A DNA stretch of 64,000 nucleotides from Xiphophorus maculatus (taxonomy: Eukaryota > Chordata > Actinopteri > Cyprinodontiformes > Poeciliidae), in contig NC_036447.1 in assembly GCF_002775205.1 (NCBI RefSeq), forward strand, positions 9,970,501 through 10,034,500, read 5' to 3'. Position numbers and translations under genes: made by a program. Shown one piece after another: positions 51,209 through 62,900 of this stretch (the stretch's first letter is position 1; each line of letters starts with the position of its first letter). The notes beneath the pieces are model-generated. The model had not been told where the DNA came from. It worked only from the letters and a program-made list of their open reading frames with translations, and did no database searches.

Positions 51209-54200
51209 ATGTGGTTTGTGAGGAGATTTCTCTCGTCGGTGGTTTACAGGGGTTCGTATGTATGGTGATATTATGTGTTTTTTTATTTTATTAAATCACG
51301 TGGTGTAGTTCAGCTGGTTGCAAGTGTTTAAAACTTCAATGGGTAAACTTGGATAAAATCACAATTTAACCCGCTCTGTTTAAATTATTCTAGGGCAGAA
51401 TATTTAAAGGCAGGCTTATGATGTCTGCTGTGTTTTCCGCTTATATCTCTGTCCGCTGCAGGTCACTATGCCGGGCAGTCCGGACTCCTGCTCCGACCTC
51501 GGTACGGCTCCCTTCCGGCGGACCTGGAGCTGCGCTACCTCCAGTGCACCTGTTGCTGGAGGAGCCGGGTTCCCGTGGCGGGTTTTGAGACTTTAAACGC
51601 CGCTCTCACTTCTTCTTCCTCCTCCTCCTCCTCCCTGTCGCCTGAGTCCTGTAAGGAGGACGGCAGGACTACACTGGACGCCTGCTACACCTCCGAGCAG
51701 CGGGACGCCATCCTCCAGCTCCTCAACAACGCCACCTCGGCGGAGATGGCCAGCGTCAAGCTGCTGAGAGGCCGCAAGTCGCTCAACATCGTGGAGTACA
51801 GGACCAAACACGGACCGTTTAAAACTCTGGAGAGCGTGGTAAATGTCCCGCTGCTGAAGCACAAGAGCGCGGTCATAGTGTTCAACTCCATCGTGAATCC
51901 GGTGAAGAAGGAGAGGAAGGTTCGGATACAGCTGGCCAAGTTCATCAGACCGGAGGTGGACAGGTCCTGGTTGGAGGTGAGATGCTGGTTCAGAGTCCTC
52001 ATGAGTCTGATTATGACAAACATCTTCTCAAATCATGTTAGAAGTAAACAGAGCACTCTTGCTGTGGGTTTATGTTTATACAGTGGCTTGCAGAAGTGCT
52101 CATGTCCAATGAACTTCCACATTTTGCCTCACTAAGTACCAAAACTAGGGCTGGGCGATAAATCGATTTGATCAATTAATCAAAACTTCTGATTACATTT
52201 TAGGAAATGTGGATTTTGCACTCCTTGGGTTTCCATAGTCTGCAGTGAGGTCAGTCCTCCCAAAAATTACAATCCTGTTCGCCAAGCAAATTTTGCAACT
52301 TCAATTTATTTTGACATTGAATTTAAGTCAACTCACATAATGAATGGTTGAAATATAGGCCTTTTTTTATTGGAAAAAATAAATAAATAAAATTGCACTT
52401 TTTAAGGTGAAGAATGAGGGGAAGGGGGGAAAAAATCACATGAGGACTGTGGTTAAAATTGGAAAACTTGACTCTTTTGAAAAATCTGAGATTTTATTTA
52501 TAATCAAAATTTCCCAGCCCTGCAACAAACCTCAATGCATTTTATGTTCCACACCTACAGAAAACAGCACAAAAATCCCATTAAAATACATTGAAGACGA
52601 TAGTTGCAACGTAACGAAATGTGGAACATTTTAAGGGTCATGAAGTGCTTTTTATGATCACCCTATATTTCAAAAGTAAAAGTCAAAGGGAGCATAAAGC
52701 ACTGTTCCCAAGTCATTGTTCTTTGTGTACACAGGATGCTACATCCATAGTATCACTAGTATGTGGAACTAATAAAATCGCTTGGGCCCATGTGGACCGG
52801 GAGATGACGGTATTAGAGTGGAAACAGAAGGAGTGTCCTAATTTCTTGAAAGGGACATACATGGCTTCTTCTTACCTGAATGATGTGAGTACGCTCATCA
52901 CAGCTTTTCAAACGGTGTTATCTGAATCCTCACATCCAGCTGAATACAAAGGTGTTTCCTTTTCTGCCCACAGGTGTCCACGGTGGTGTCCGTCTTGCCA
53001 TCAGCAGATTTCTATCTGATAGAGAAGCCCGCCATCTCTGTGCAGAATACAGCTCTGTTTCCTATCATGGCCCACATGAGGACTGTGGAGGCCTTGCTGT
53101 TTGCTCTGCTGGAGCCCAAAATCTCCCCACCAGAGCCTAATATTCCTCCCAGGTCAGAAAAGACGCTAATTGAAACAACCATAGTTGAGCATTCCTGTCC
53201 TTTGTTTTGAAATGTATTATCACAACTGTGATGCTTTTATAGTTATTATTGATTATTCATCCTGTAGAACAGCAGAGTAACAAGTAAAATAGGCATATCT
53301 CATTTGGTGTGATCCTCTAGTGGTTTTAACAGAACCTCATGGACTTCTTTGACTGCTAAGATTTACCAACAGTCAGTTCTGGAAAAACAGCAACACACCT
53401 GTTATTTGTAAGATGTTTAGCTTCACACACATTTGTGGTTAGAAATTATTCACAAAGCCAGTAAACTTCAGAGTTATGCTTTTAAACTTGATGCTTAACC
53501 AATCCTGGGATACACCATTGTCCTCAAAATTGCTAAAATTTGAGATGCTTAAAATGAACGATGCCTGCCACGTGTAACTAGAAGAGAAGGAAATCAGCTG
53601 GGGTTTTTGTTGACAGCTTACCTGATTTAAGGTGGCAGCCAAAATGATGAGAAAAGCATATCAACAATAAAGCTGGCATTTTGGTATCTAATGACAACCA
53701 GTAGACACCATCTACTGTTTGTCAAATATCTCCCCAGTTTAGGTTACCAAGTACGGCATGCATTTTATTTTAAAATATCTTTCGACGTGTATTTTTCTAT
53801 CATTACCACGTGTCTCGTATCAAATTTACTTTTATAATGATTAAGTCAACCAGATTTGAGGTTTAGCACCTTGTCATCCGCAAAAGATTTTACTACAATC
53901 TACATTCAGTGAAACCGTTTGACGTTTTCTCGTCTTCAGCAGCATTAAACGCAGAAATAACGAGTCCTCTTTTCCTCATCAGGGTTCTTAACATGATGAG
54001 GACCGCCGTGGGACGCCACTTTGACCTGATTGTGGGGGAGTCTCGGACTAGCGGGGCTCAGGTAGTGCGCCAGCTGATGACTGAGTCAGTAACGCAGAAG
54101 TTTCCCAGGATAAACGTCCCTCAGGAACTGCTGGCCAAGTACAGGAACTACTTCCAGATGGGCAGCAGGAGAGGAGGGGAGGAGCTGTGTGACGCTCTGC

Positions 54201-54247
54201 TGCAGGCTGTGGCTTTTTACGAGCTCCTCACTGATTCTTCCTGTTAA
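51209..54247 (+). CDS. tefm: TEFM, mitochondrial transcription elongation factor (complete)
   Basis: Mitochondrial matrix protein that binds POLRMT and raises processivity of mtDNA transcription. Exons: 51,209-51,251; 51,462-51,976; 52,735-52,884; 52,974-53,152; 53,983-54,247, giving 383 aa (human 360). The N-terminus MWFVRRFLSSVVYR is an arginine-bearing, acid-free presequence. A run of eight Ser (65-72) precedes a helix-hairpin-helix region (about 91-165; LLRGRKSLNIVEYR, PFKTLESVVNVPLLKHKS). The C-terminal half (about 187-383) is the RNase H-like pseudonuclease fold: IAWAHVDREMTVLEW, SADFYLIEKP, GRHFDLIVGESRTSG. Exons 2-5 are firm. Exon 1 is less sure because the only donor giving the right phase is GTTCGT after 51,251. 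Divergent from ADAP2, convergent with ATAD5. Confidence 0.9.
52078..52665. mobile_element. TIR transposon relic in TEFM intron 2 (outer element)
   Basis: Left end TACAGTGGCTTGCAGAAGTG (52,079) with AACTTCCACATTTTGCCTC (52,111) is mirrored on the right by TTGCAACGTAACGAAATGTGG (52,603) and AACATTTTAAGGGTCATGAAG. Internal CCTCAATGCATTTTATG and ATCCCATTAAAATACATTGA belong to the same Tc1-type family as at 24.1 kb. The plus-strand frames here are not coding. Confidence 0.6.
52146..52521. mobile_element. hAT-like miniature element nested in the TEFM-intron transposon
   Basis: AGGGCTGGGCGATA at the left (52,147) and TTTCCCAGCCCT at the right (52,510-52,521) are inverted ends typical of hAT-type miniature repeats in fish. 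The flanks ACCAAAAC and CAACAAAC could be a diverged 8-bp target duplication. Confidence 0.6.
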
Positions 54248-54495
54248 CTGGATATGTTTGATTCACCATGAACAGACCTCACTGCAGACTCCTGAACTGC
54301 ATCATCGGTCCTTTAGGGATCCATAGGGTGTTTAAATGGGATTAATATAGAATTTGGTATTTTGTGTTTGTCATACAGTGAGCTATTTTTTTCCTCTTTT
54401 TGGAGCATCTTCACTCCCTATAGTGTGTAAAATATGTCAGGATGGATTTAAAGCACACCTAATGAATAGTATAACAAATCTTATCTAAAAATACT

Positions 54496-54501
54496 TTTAT
54501 T
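54496..54501 (-). terminator. ATAD5 polyadenylation signal (AATAAA on minus)
   Basis: First AATAAA (plus TTTATT) downstream of the ATAD5 stop; implies a short 3' UTR of about 120-140 nt. Confidence 0.55.
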
Positions 54502-54528
54502 TATATTTCCTATTTGCACTTTCATGAA

Positions 54529-54534
54529 AATAAA
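54529..54534 (+). terminator. TEFM polyadenylation signal (AATAAA)
   Basis: First AATAAA downstream of the TEFM stop, about 280 nt after it. A second AATAAA occurs near 54,588. Confidence 0.6.
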
Positions 54535-54612
54535 ACATGATAAGTCATCTCTAAGGCAGTGAATCCATCAGTCAGAGTTTAGGTCAAATAAATACGGTGA
54601 AACCTGTCGAGC

Positions 54613-57600
54613 TCAGGAGTCTTTCTGAACTTTCGTTAACAGGAAATCCTCAGCGAGGAGTTGGATGGCAGATTTTGAGAGGCCTAAATGTGAATGGCCC
54701 AGGTAGTTCCAATGCCTGTGAGAACAAAAACAGAAACATATTTTAAAGACCATTTGGCTGCATAAAAAAAAAACTGAGAGAGAAGATTCAACTATCTCAA
54801 CCTTATTTGCTTAAAAAGTAGAAATGGTGAAGTTTAGCACAGAATCAGTGACCCACCTGCCCAGCTCTTCTCTGTGCTGCTGTGCACTGACAGTGTGACA
54901 GATGAGGCGGAGAACCGGCAGGTAGTCGACACAGACGGCCCGTCTGTTCCCCAGCAGGCTGAAGGACTCACTCCTGAGCAGCAGCCGACTCACTCTGGAC
55001 CTCCTTTGGGACACCCTGGAAAGACGGATAAGCTACTCAAAGTCAGGTATACTGCAACCGTTCGAGTCTTCTTTTATACTCCTGAAAAAACAAGATGTTA
55101 GGACCCAGCATAACCTTTACTTTATACAGTCATTGGAAAAAAAACAAAACATACACCCTGTAATCATTTTTCTTTTACTAGCTTGTAAAAGTGTTCAAAT
55201 TTAATCTCAAGTGTAGAAAAACAACAATGTCTTACAGATTTAATTAAACAAAAAGCAAAATGTAACTATACCATTGCTATTTCCGTTTGAGTTGTAAAGG
55301 TAAAGTAGCAGCCAGATGCTAATCAATCACATATTTTACCAGAGACTTAAGTCTGTCAAATAAATGGGTGATCTATCCCAGCCTTTTAGCGCCTGATTAA
55401 TTTTGTGTTTCAAAACGCTGCAGTTTTCATTCCTGAGTCAGATAATGTACAACCGGGGTGTCAAAGTCAAGTCTGGAACAGGAAAACGTCTCAGACTGGA
55501 AGGACGTCAGGCAAGTTCAGATCGTAGAAAACACAAGATCTCCAACTCAAACAATCCACACCTCAGTTAGCATGTTGAAGATCACGATCTGGGAATTTCA
55601 AAATGACTTAAATACTGCATGTTTGGAAAGGTTACCAGGAAACCTGTATCTGTCAAAAGACTATGGAAGCATGGTGAAGGTTTGCAGAGATGCATCCGAG
55701 TTGTGGAACAAAGTCCTTTGGGCAGATGAGACCAAAAGTCGAGATGTTTGACCATAATGCACAGCAGTATAGCGCTTTGAAAACAAATAGCTTATCAGGA
55801 CAAACACTGAATACCAACCGTTAAACATAGTGGTGGAGGAATGATGATTTGTTAACTGAGCTCTGTATACCAAAGTATTCTGGAGTCAAATGCAAGTTTC
55901 AGGTAAATCTCGGCTCAAAACACAAACACAGCAGAAAATATAACGGTGAATGAAGGCGAATTGGCAGGTTATTATTTTTTTTCTTTGTCCATCAAAACTC
56001 CCACCTTTTTCAGCTTGTAAACACATCAACAGCATGTTCTTTGAGTTTAGTAAAAATAGGACAAATACAAGAGATGTTGATATACTTAAAATGGAACAGC
56101 AATGCAATTCCTATATTTTCTGTTGCATTTAAAACTGCTACCTCTAATGTTTTGCCCATGTTTTTATTTTATGAACACTATTGTTAAGTTTATGCCCATC
56201 GTTACCTAAGGAGGATTTGTGATGCTGTGGTTTTGAAATACAAGAATGTACTCTAAATAAAGTTATTTTTCCCAGAGTGCGGTTATACTATTGCACTGTA
56301 TGTTTACTTTTTACAGGTCTTTACATACCATTAAATCTTCTAGATTAAGAACTTCTAGAAAGTTGAACTGAAAACTGTTTTGATCTGGTGTGGAGTATTA
56401 AAAGTGGAGCAGACTCACCTTGACGCACATCGAGGTTGAGCAGTAAAGCTGAGACTCTGTCTTTTACAGCAGCTAGTTAACAGCAGCCTCTCCTGCAGTC
56501 TGTTCCACTGCTTATCGCCCAGTTTTTGTTTACATCTGTAGGCTTCAGTCCGCGCCTCAGTAACTCTCCACCAGCACTGCCGACAACCCAAACCTTCAGC
56601 TGCTGCCTTCATTTCCTCAAGCCTGCCCTGCTTCAGACTCCTGCCGTCCTCCTCCCCCGGCTCATCCAACAATCCGTCCTTTAAATCTGCTCCGGTCCAA
56701 ACAAACACTTCGGCCGTGTGCAGGCCTGAAACATAGTGAGGTAGCGTCGAGTCAATGTCTGACATGAGGTCAAAGAAATCTGCCAGTCCGTCCAAGCAGT
56801 CGGTAACCGATTTGGCTGCACGTTTTTCAGGTTTGTCCCGGGTCTCGGTGAATGATGGCGCTCTTTGAGGTCTGCTGGTTAAATGTGACGCTGATTTGGA
56901 AGCCGTGAATCTCCTTCGGCTCAGCCGGGAAGATTTGTTGTGGGTCGGCGACACCTCTGAACCAAAGGTGTGACTCAGTCGCAGAATGTGAGGATTAGAG
57001 CGCCTTGGCTCAGTCTGCTGCTGGGAATCGGACTCAGGGGCTCCGATAGAGAGAAGGAGCTCCAGGTTGGAGTAGAGCAGAGGTACACCTCTTCTCCAGC
57101 TCTCAGACAGGATTTTGAGAAACTTCACCATGTTCTCTTCTGAGAGGGACCCACGCTGGAGAACAAAAGAAATAAAAAAAACAAGAAGTCTGCAAAGATA
57201 TTGAGGCTGAAATGGTCAGATTAGTTGTGATGAATTGACTATTGGAATAATAGTCAACTAATTTAGTAATCGATTAATTGTTAACTGTACACAGACTCAG
57301 AAAGAGGAGAAAGAACAACACAGAGCAGTAAAGGCTGAGCTTTTCACATCATGATTTTTCAGATGCAGATTCATCCTTTGCTACAAATGATCAAATGTTC
57401 ACCAAATTAATGCTATGTTATTGCATTTTAGGCAAGAAAATGCTTTTCTTTTTAAAAAAAATGAAAATGATTACTGGTTTATTTGCATATTTTACTTGTT
57501 TCTAACATGGTATAGGAAAGGTTTAAATGGTTAAATAAAAAATCTAATCATAATTACCAATAGCTAAAATAATAGTTAGTTGCAGCCCTAAAAGGTGTTC

Positions 57601-60600
57601 AGAACCAGTAAATAGAGCCTTCCAGTGTGTAATCTGATCTTTGTATAAAGTACTTGCCTTTAAGAAATTAAGAAGGTAATTTGGGGTCACAGGATGGAGA
57701 CCCAGCATGTGTACGGAGCAGCCTGCTTGCCAGGGAGAAACCTTTGAATCAAGACCGCATCCTTCTGTTGCGCTGCAGTCTGCAAACAAAACCGCTGCCA
57801 GGTTTGTTGTTGTCGGGGTTTTAAACAACAGAAGACGTATCCACAAAATTAAACTTACGGTGTGAGCTGATCGGTTCTTCAGCCAGCGCTCCGCCCTGCG
57901 ACCCTCTGCTGCTGTTAACCCAGAGCTGCAGCTGCAGCAGGCTGCGCCTCACGTCGCCGCATGCAAGTCTGAAGAGGCTGCTGGCATCGTCTGGAGGCAG
58001 CTGGAAGTTTTCAGCCAGACACACCAGCTGCAGATAACTACACACATTCACCTTCAAAACGAAGAAAAGACAGTATTTTTTAAAGATTGTGCTTCGCTGA
58101 TCTCCTCATTACTTTACTGTGCAAGAATTGAGGAAATAGATGAGCTTTCTATGTGTTTTTGAAATCAATTGCAGCTGCAGACATGCATGATGCTGTGTCA
58201 ATGTAACTTACTGATGGTGGAGTTTTGAAAGTTATTTCATCCAGGTTGCAGCCAAATCTCTCTTTGAATGAGAGATCTAAGGAAAACATACAGACATGCA
58301 TTTAAAGAAACTCAATATGTTTGATCAGAAGTTTAGATCCATCCATTATGGACAAGAATGCCATTCACTCACAGCTTTAAATTAATCTTTTACCAGACTA
58401 GAGTCAACAAAAACTTTAATGATTTTTTACAAGCAAAGACAGAGAGTGCAGCTGAATATGCTGATGCAGCAGTAAAGTCAGCAAGGTCATCTAGCCGATA
58501 CCACACACAGCTGAGGCTTAAACAACTCATGTGACTCACACACACCTAGAGAGCATGATTCTGTACTGTTCAGAACAGTGTTCAATCTTAATTGATAATA
58601 TAATGTGTCAATAATTGTCTAATTAGGACACGTACCCCACTGTTATTTTTTTACAGCAAGCTTTCTGGTTTAGAGAAAAAAATGGGTGTTCATTTTTCAA
58701 AGTCATATTTTTACTAAGTTATTCATACATCTATAGATGTCAGTTTCAAACTAAATATTTAATTTACACACTAAATATTTAGTTCATAAACTAAACATTT
58801 AGTTTTGTAACAAACTTTTGTTTGCTAGCTAAATGTATGAAAACTCTTGAACTGTCCATGAAAGTTTGAACACTGTAAAAGCAACCAATTTGCAGAAAGT
58901 TTGTTTAGTTACAGGATGTTCTGAGAGACAGTTGGCAGCATTTTATAACAGCTGTAAGTATCATTTTGACCCTGTGTGGTCAAAAAGGTGCAATAAATGC
59001 AACCTTTTGCACCCAACTTTGGTTTTGAAATTGTTGTGTTGTTTGATCACACCACCGTGGAAAAAGTTGAAACTCCTAAATTTATTTTACATCACATCCA
59101 TGTTGAGTATTACAGAACGTTTTTCAATGAAACTGTCCTCTAAATGAGCAATTACATTATTTCAAGACTTTTATTTAAAATAAAGAGATTAAAATCCAAT
59201 CTTACCATTAGTGGTCAGGACAACAGGTCGTTTTGTGGTGGTCATAAAGGCTTTTATGGCTGTCAGGAAGCCAACATCGTCCTCAAATACCACATCAACC
59301 TATTAGAGCAGAATGTTGCAAATAAAAAATAAAAGTCAACTACAGCCAGGCATTTAATAACTTATAAAGAAAGGTTTTACCTCCTCGAACAGAATGAGTG
59401 ACGTGGCTGTCTTCTTGTTGTGTGGCGCCTCTTGACCGCATCCTGCTGAGGAGTTCTCCACTTCCTTGGTCTTTGCTTTTCCAGTTTTCATCTTAAAGTA
59501 GCGAGCCAACGTGACAGTGGCTGGCTTAGCTTTAAATTTACGACTAGGCGAGTTTCGCGCCGCACGTTTTTTGGACGCGGCGACGGTATTTTTAGGGAGT
59601 TGTAATTTTTCTGGAAAACAAGCATTAAGAACATCAGGAAAAAGAATTACTGTTGCTGCTGACTAAAGAGTCTCGTAGAACAGTTGCATTTTAAATAAAC
59701 TCAAAGAGCATTATTTACCTTCAAACTAACTGATTTTTTTCTTTAAGGTATGTCTGCCATCAACTTCTTGATTATTTTTTTCAATTTCATATCATAATAA
59801 ACAAACTAAAAACAAAATTTCTTTGTGGGGAAAAAAACAGATATTTCTGTTTTCACTGCGGTGTAGAAACAGTTCTGGTTGTGCTTTAGTGCAACCAACA
59901 CCCTACCTGGTAAGGCCTCAGATTTAGGAGTACAGCTGTTTGAACTGTAGTTGTTGAAGTATGCAGGCTTCAGTGGATCTTCCCCTGGAATTTCCACAAG
60001 GTGAGACTGTGTGGTTTCCTTCAGCTGAGACAGAACACAGCGGCCACTGCGCTGCGAGGAGCAGTTCACCTCAAACACCTGTCGTTTAAAGGGGGGGGAC
60101 AGTAAAGTTTCACAATGTCGTCTTAAAATTATGCAATAATTCCTCTGTGGAAAGACTTAGAAGTGGAAGGATTTAAAAAAAATTAGTCCACAATGGTTTG
60201 CAACAATCAGCTTTAAGCCTAATAAATAATTGATGGTAAATCCCCACCTTGAAGCCGAGCTCCTGGGCGCAGGCGTACACAGCAGCCGTCTTGCCCACAC
60301 CCGAGGGTCCTGAAAGCAGCATGGCTTTACCCAGCGGCTCCGCTCCTCCTTCCTCCAACCCAGCCTCACCCTGGAAGTCTCCACAGTCCCACGAACCTGC
60401 TCGGTGGTATTAGGAAAATGTTTCTAAAGAATGTTTGAGAATGTTTCTAAAACATAAAAACAAGAAATTACATTAAATCAAACTAAACTTTGAAATAAAG
60501 GTAGAAAGAAAGACCACCACTGTTTTCGTCTTGTTTCCTTTCTGCCCTTTGTCTCCGCTCGTCACCGTCAGCTCTTTGTTTCCAGTTCCTCAGCCAACTG

Positions 60601-62662
60601 CTCAAAAACAGAAAGAAAAAGCAGTTTTTCTCATGAAGTATTTACCATGAGAACTTTATTTGATGGCAGGGGTCAGGACAGACTTAAACTTACCTGTGCA
60701 GCTTATTCACCGAGGCAGAATTACCGATGATTTCACTGGAATGTTGAGGAACATACTTGTCGGTCCAGAGAACATCCTCAAAACAGGGATCTAGAAAAAA
60801 AAGGGGGGAAAACTATCCTGTACGACACAAAGTCATTGTACAAAGTAAAAGTAAACCCTCTGTTTACTGGGGTTTTGAATATCAGGACTTTTAAAGGATT
60901 CAAATTCAAATCCAACTTCAATTAGTGACAATAAGTCACACTGTCAGTATTTATTGAACAAAAACAAAGCTGGACTGAAAAGCTGTAGTTGATAAATTGA
61001 GTACAGCCTTGATTATATGCATGATTTCAGAGGTAAAGTAGGATGTAGGTGCTGCTGCTTTATTGCTTGATTGATCAGCAACTGTAATTACCTCTGTACT
61101 CCAAACAGATGCTATGCTAACACAATGCTAAGAAGGAAAGACAGCAGCAATAACAATAGAATAGCCATTATTACAGCCCATTAACCAAGAAAAGGGTTAA
61201 AAGGTGATCTCCAAACACTCTGAAGTTTGTCATTCAGCATAGAGAGAGGGATTATTTACAAATGGTAAATATTTTTAACAGCAGATGATCTTTTCTGAGT
61301 AGAAATATCAGCAAACTCCATCTCCATCTCAAGCTCTACATGCTTGAGATGACTGTTCTGGCAGACAAAGCAAGAATCTAAAACAGAATAAGTAAATAAA
61401 AAAAAATGTGTTCAAATTGTTCAGCATTTATTATAAAGAGCTCTATACTTTATAGTCTTTAGCAACGTTTTGTCCGGTCTCTGAATCAGTGAGTTTGTGG
61501 GAACATTAGGCACAGCTTCATTTAAAACCTTTGCTGCCAAGTCTGAAGAGTAAGTATGTCTGTGATATTTTGTAAGTGACCTGGAGATCCAAGGTATCCC
61601 AAACATAAAAAAGGCATTGCAGTGACCCAGCCAAAGTAACACACCTTGGGCCAATTAAAAAGCATAGGCAAAATAACAATAAACTCATACATAATCGCAA
61701 AAAAAGAGCCTTCATTTAATAGATGACTGTGCAATCTGTTGCATAATAAAGAGCAGATCAATTTCATCATGTCCTGATTTGTAAAATCCAATAATTGACA
61801 GAAGGTGTACTTTCTTTTCACTGACCTATTGTGAAAACCGATCAGAATAAAGCAGGGTTTACCTCCTCGAACCTCTTCAGAGCTCTTTATTAGCTCAGTC
61901 GCTGGCGTGGTGAGGTTCATCCATCCAGGGTTTGTATGACAGCTGTTTTCCAGACCTACTGGGCTCAGCTTGTGTCCCTTGGGCCTCATCTTCTCATCCT
62001 GTCCCGACAGGGGACAGTGTCCCTCTGCTGAGGGGTCAGACCGCAAACGTTTCGGTAGCCTTTGAGAAACTTCAGGTCCACTTCTCCTTTTCTCCTTTTG
62101 CATTGAATCTGGATGGAGGGAATGCTCTCAAATGAAAATAAATAAATACAAGTGCAGATTCTGGAAGAAAACGCTAGGAAACCTCACCTGCAGGCCCTGA
62201 CTCATGCAGCCTCTGGCTTGCTTTCTTCAGCAAAGTGTTGAAAACTGTTGAAACTGGAAAAGCTGGATTTGACTTTTGAATTGCTTTCAGGCAGCTTTCC
62301 AGATGTGAAGCAGGGAGCCGTTCCCTGCCGATGACAGGTTTGCCTGTCAGATGAGATCCTGGATGTTGGCCCTGCACGTCGTCACGCTGAGAGGGGGACA
62401 TTGATTTTTGTTCAGTCTGATAAGACCCCCCATCTGAACGTCCTTTAATCTTCACGTGCTGCAAGAAAATCGGAGCTATTTTAAATCCTGTGCAGAGTGA
62501 GCTCTTCCTCTCCTCGCTGTCAGCTGCTGAGAGCTTTTCCTGCGAGGTTTCACCGTCAGAGCAGCCGCCGTCTGATAACACGATAACTGCAGTTCGCGCA
62601 TGGCGATGATGTCCATCTTTGTTTTGCTTGGTTTTATTGCGCTTCAGTTTGTTTCGCTTCAT
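54613..62662 (-). CDS. atad5: ATAD5 homologue (Elg1-type RFC-like ATPase), N-terminally short
   Basis: Large subunit of the RFC-like complex that unloads PCNA after replication; nuclear. Fourteen exons, minus order: 62,188-62,662; 61,863-62,108; 60,694-60,790; 60,515-60,600; 60,248-60,396; 59,907-60,078; 59,381-59,610; 59,206-59,299; 58,212-58,276; 57,859-58,051; 57,658-57,779; 56,419-57,155; 54,857-55,015; 54,613-54,715; total 975 aa (human 1,844). Visible: VLWTDKYVP before the AAA module; Walker A GPSGVGKT (331-338) then AAVYACAQELGF; FEVNCSSQRSGR; PIP-like TLARYFK; Walker B LILFEEVD (480-487); TTKRPVVLTTN; C-terminal GNRRAVCVDYLPVLRLIC. Exon 1 opens MKRNKLKRNK and soon reaches a SIM-like AVIVLSD (25-31) and APIFLQ. 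The donor of exon 4 and acceptor of exon 11 (57,779 or 57,794) each have an equally framed alternative. Intron 11 is GC-AG. This may be the teleost atad5b paralogue. Confidence 0.9.
55440..55870 (+). pseudogene. Tc1-like transposase relic in ATAD5 intron 12
   Basis: A plus-strand frame (55,458-55,751) ends with LWNKVLWADETKSRDV, the conserved 'kVLwSDETK' block of Tc1-like transposases. Downstream nucleotides (AAACATAGTGGTGGAGGAAT at 55,823) match the codons of the 'hGGGsimvW' block in another frame. Frame shifts and stops show it is dead. It is antisense to ATAD5. Confidence 0.7.
57223..57595. mobile_element. hAT-like miniature element in ATAD5 intron 11
   Basis: Left part has AGTCAACTAATTTAGTAATCG and GATTAATTGTTAAC; right end has ATAGTTAGTTGCAGCCCTAAA (57,572-57,592). 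These are the 'cgactaatcgattaatcg...ttgcagccctaaa' ends of common fish hAT-type repeats. It occupies about three quarters of the 502-nt intron. Confidence 0.5.
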
Positions 62663-62689
62663 CTGAACATCATCAAACTTTCCGGTCTG

Positions 62690-62900
62690 CAGCTGTTTTG
62701 TATTTGGCGCTCAGTTATGATTGGAGACACGACGCCGACGTCAAATTATGCGACGTAAATATCGGCATATGTTCATAGCGTAGCCGACTACTGTTAACAT
62801 GGGCACTGCGACGTAGGAAATGACGCCTCTCGTCTCCCCAGATCCGTTCACTTTTGTTTAAAAGTGAAACCAAGACACTACCTAACATTGCTTACCTCTA
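62690..62900 (-). promoter_or_regulatory. ATAD5 promoter region
   Basis: Upstream of the ATAD5 ATG lies a CpG-bearing stretch with GCCGACGTCAAATT (CRE-like, about 62,731), GCGACGTAAATATCG and GCGACGTAGGAAATGACGCC (about 62,808). A stop codon in frame about 50 nt upstream of the ATG supports the chosen start unless an upstream coding exon splices in. Confidence 0.45.
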
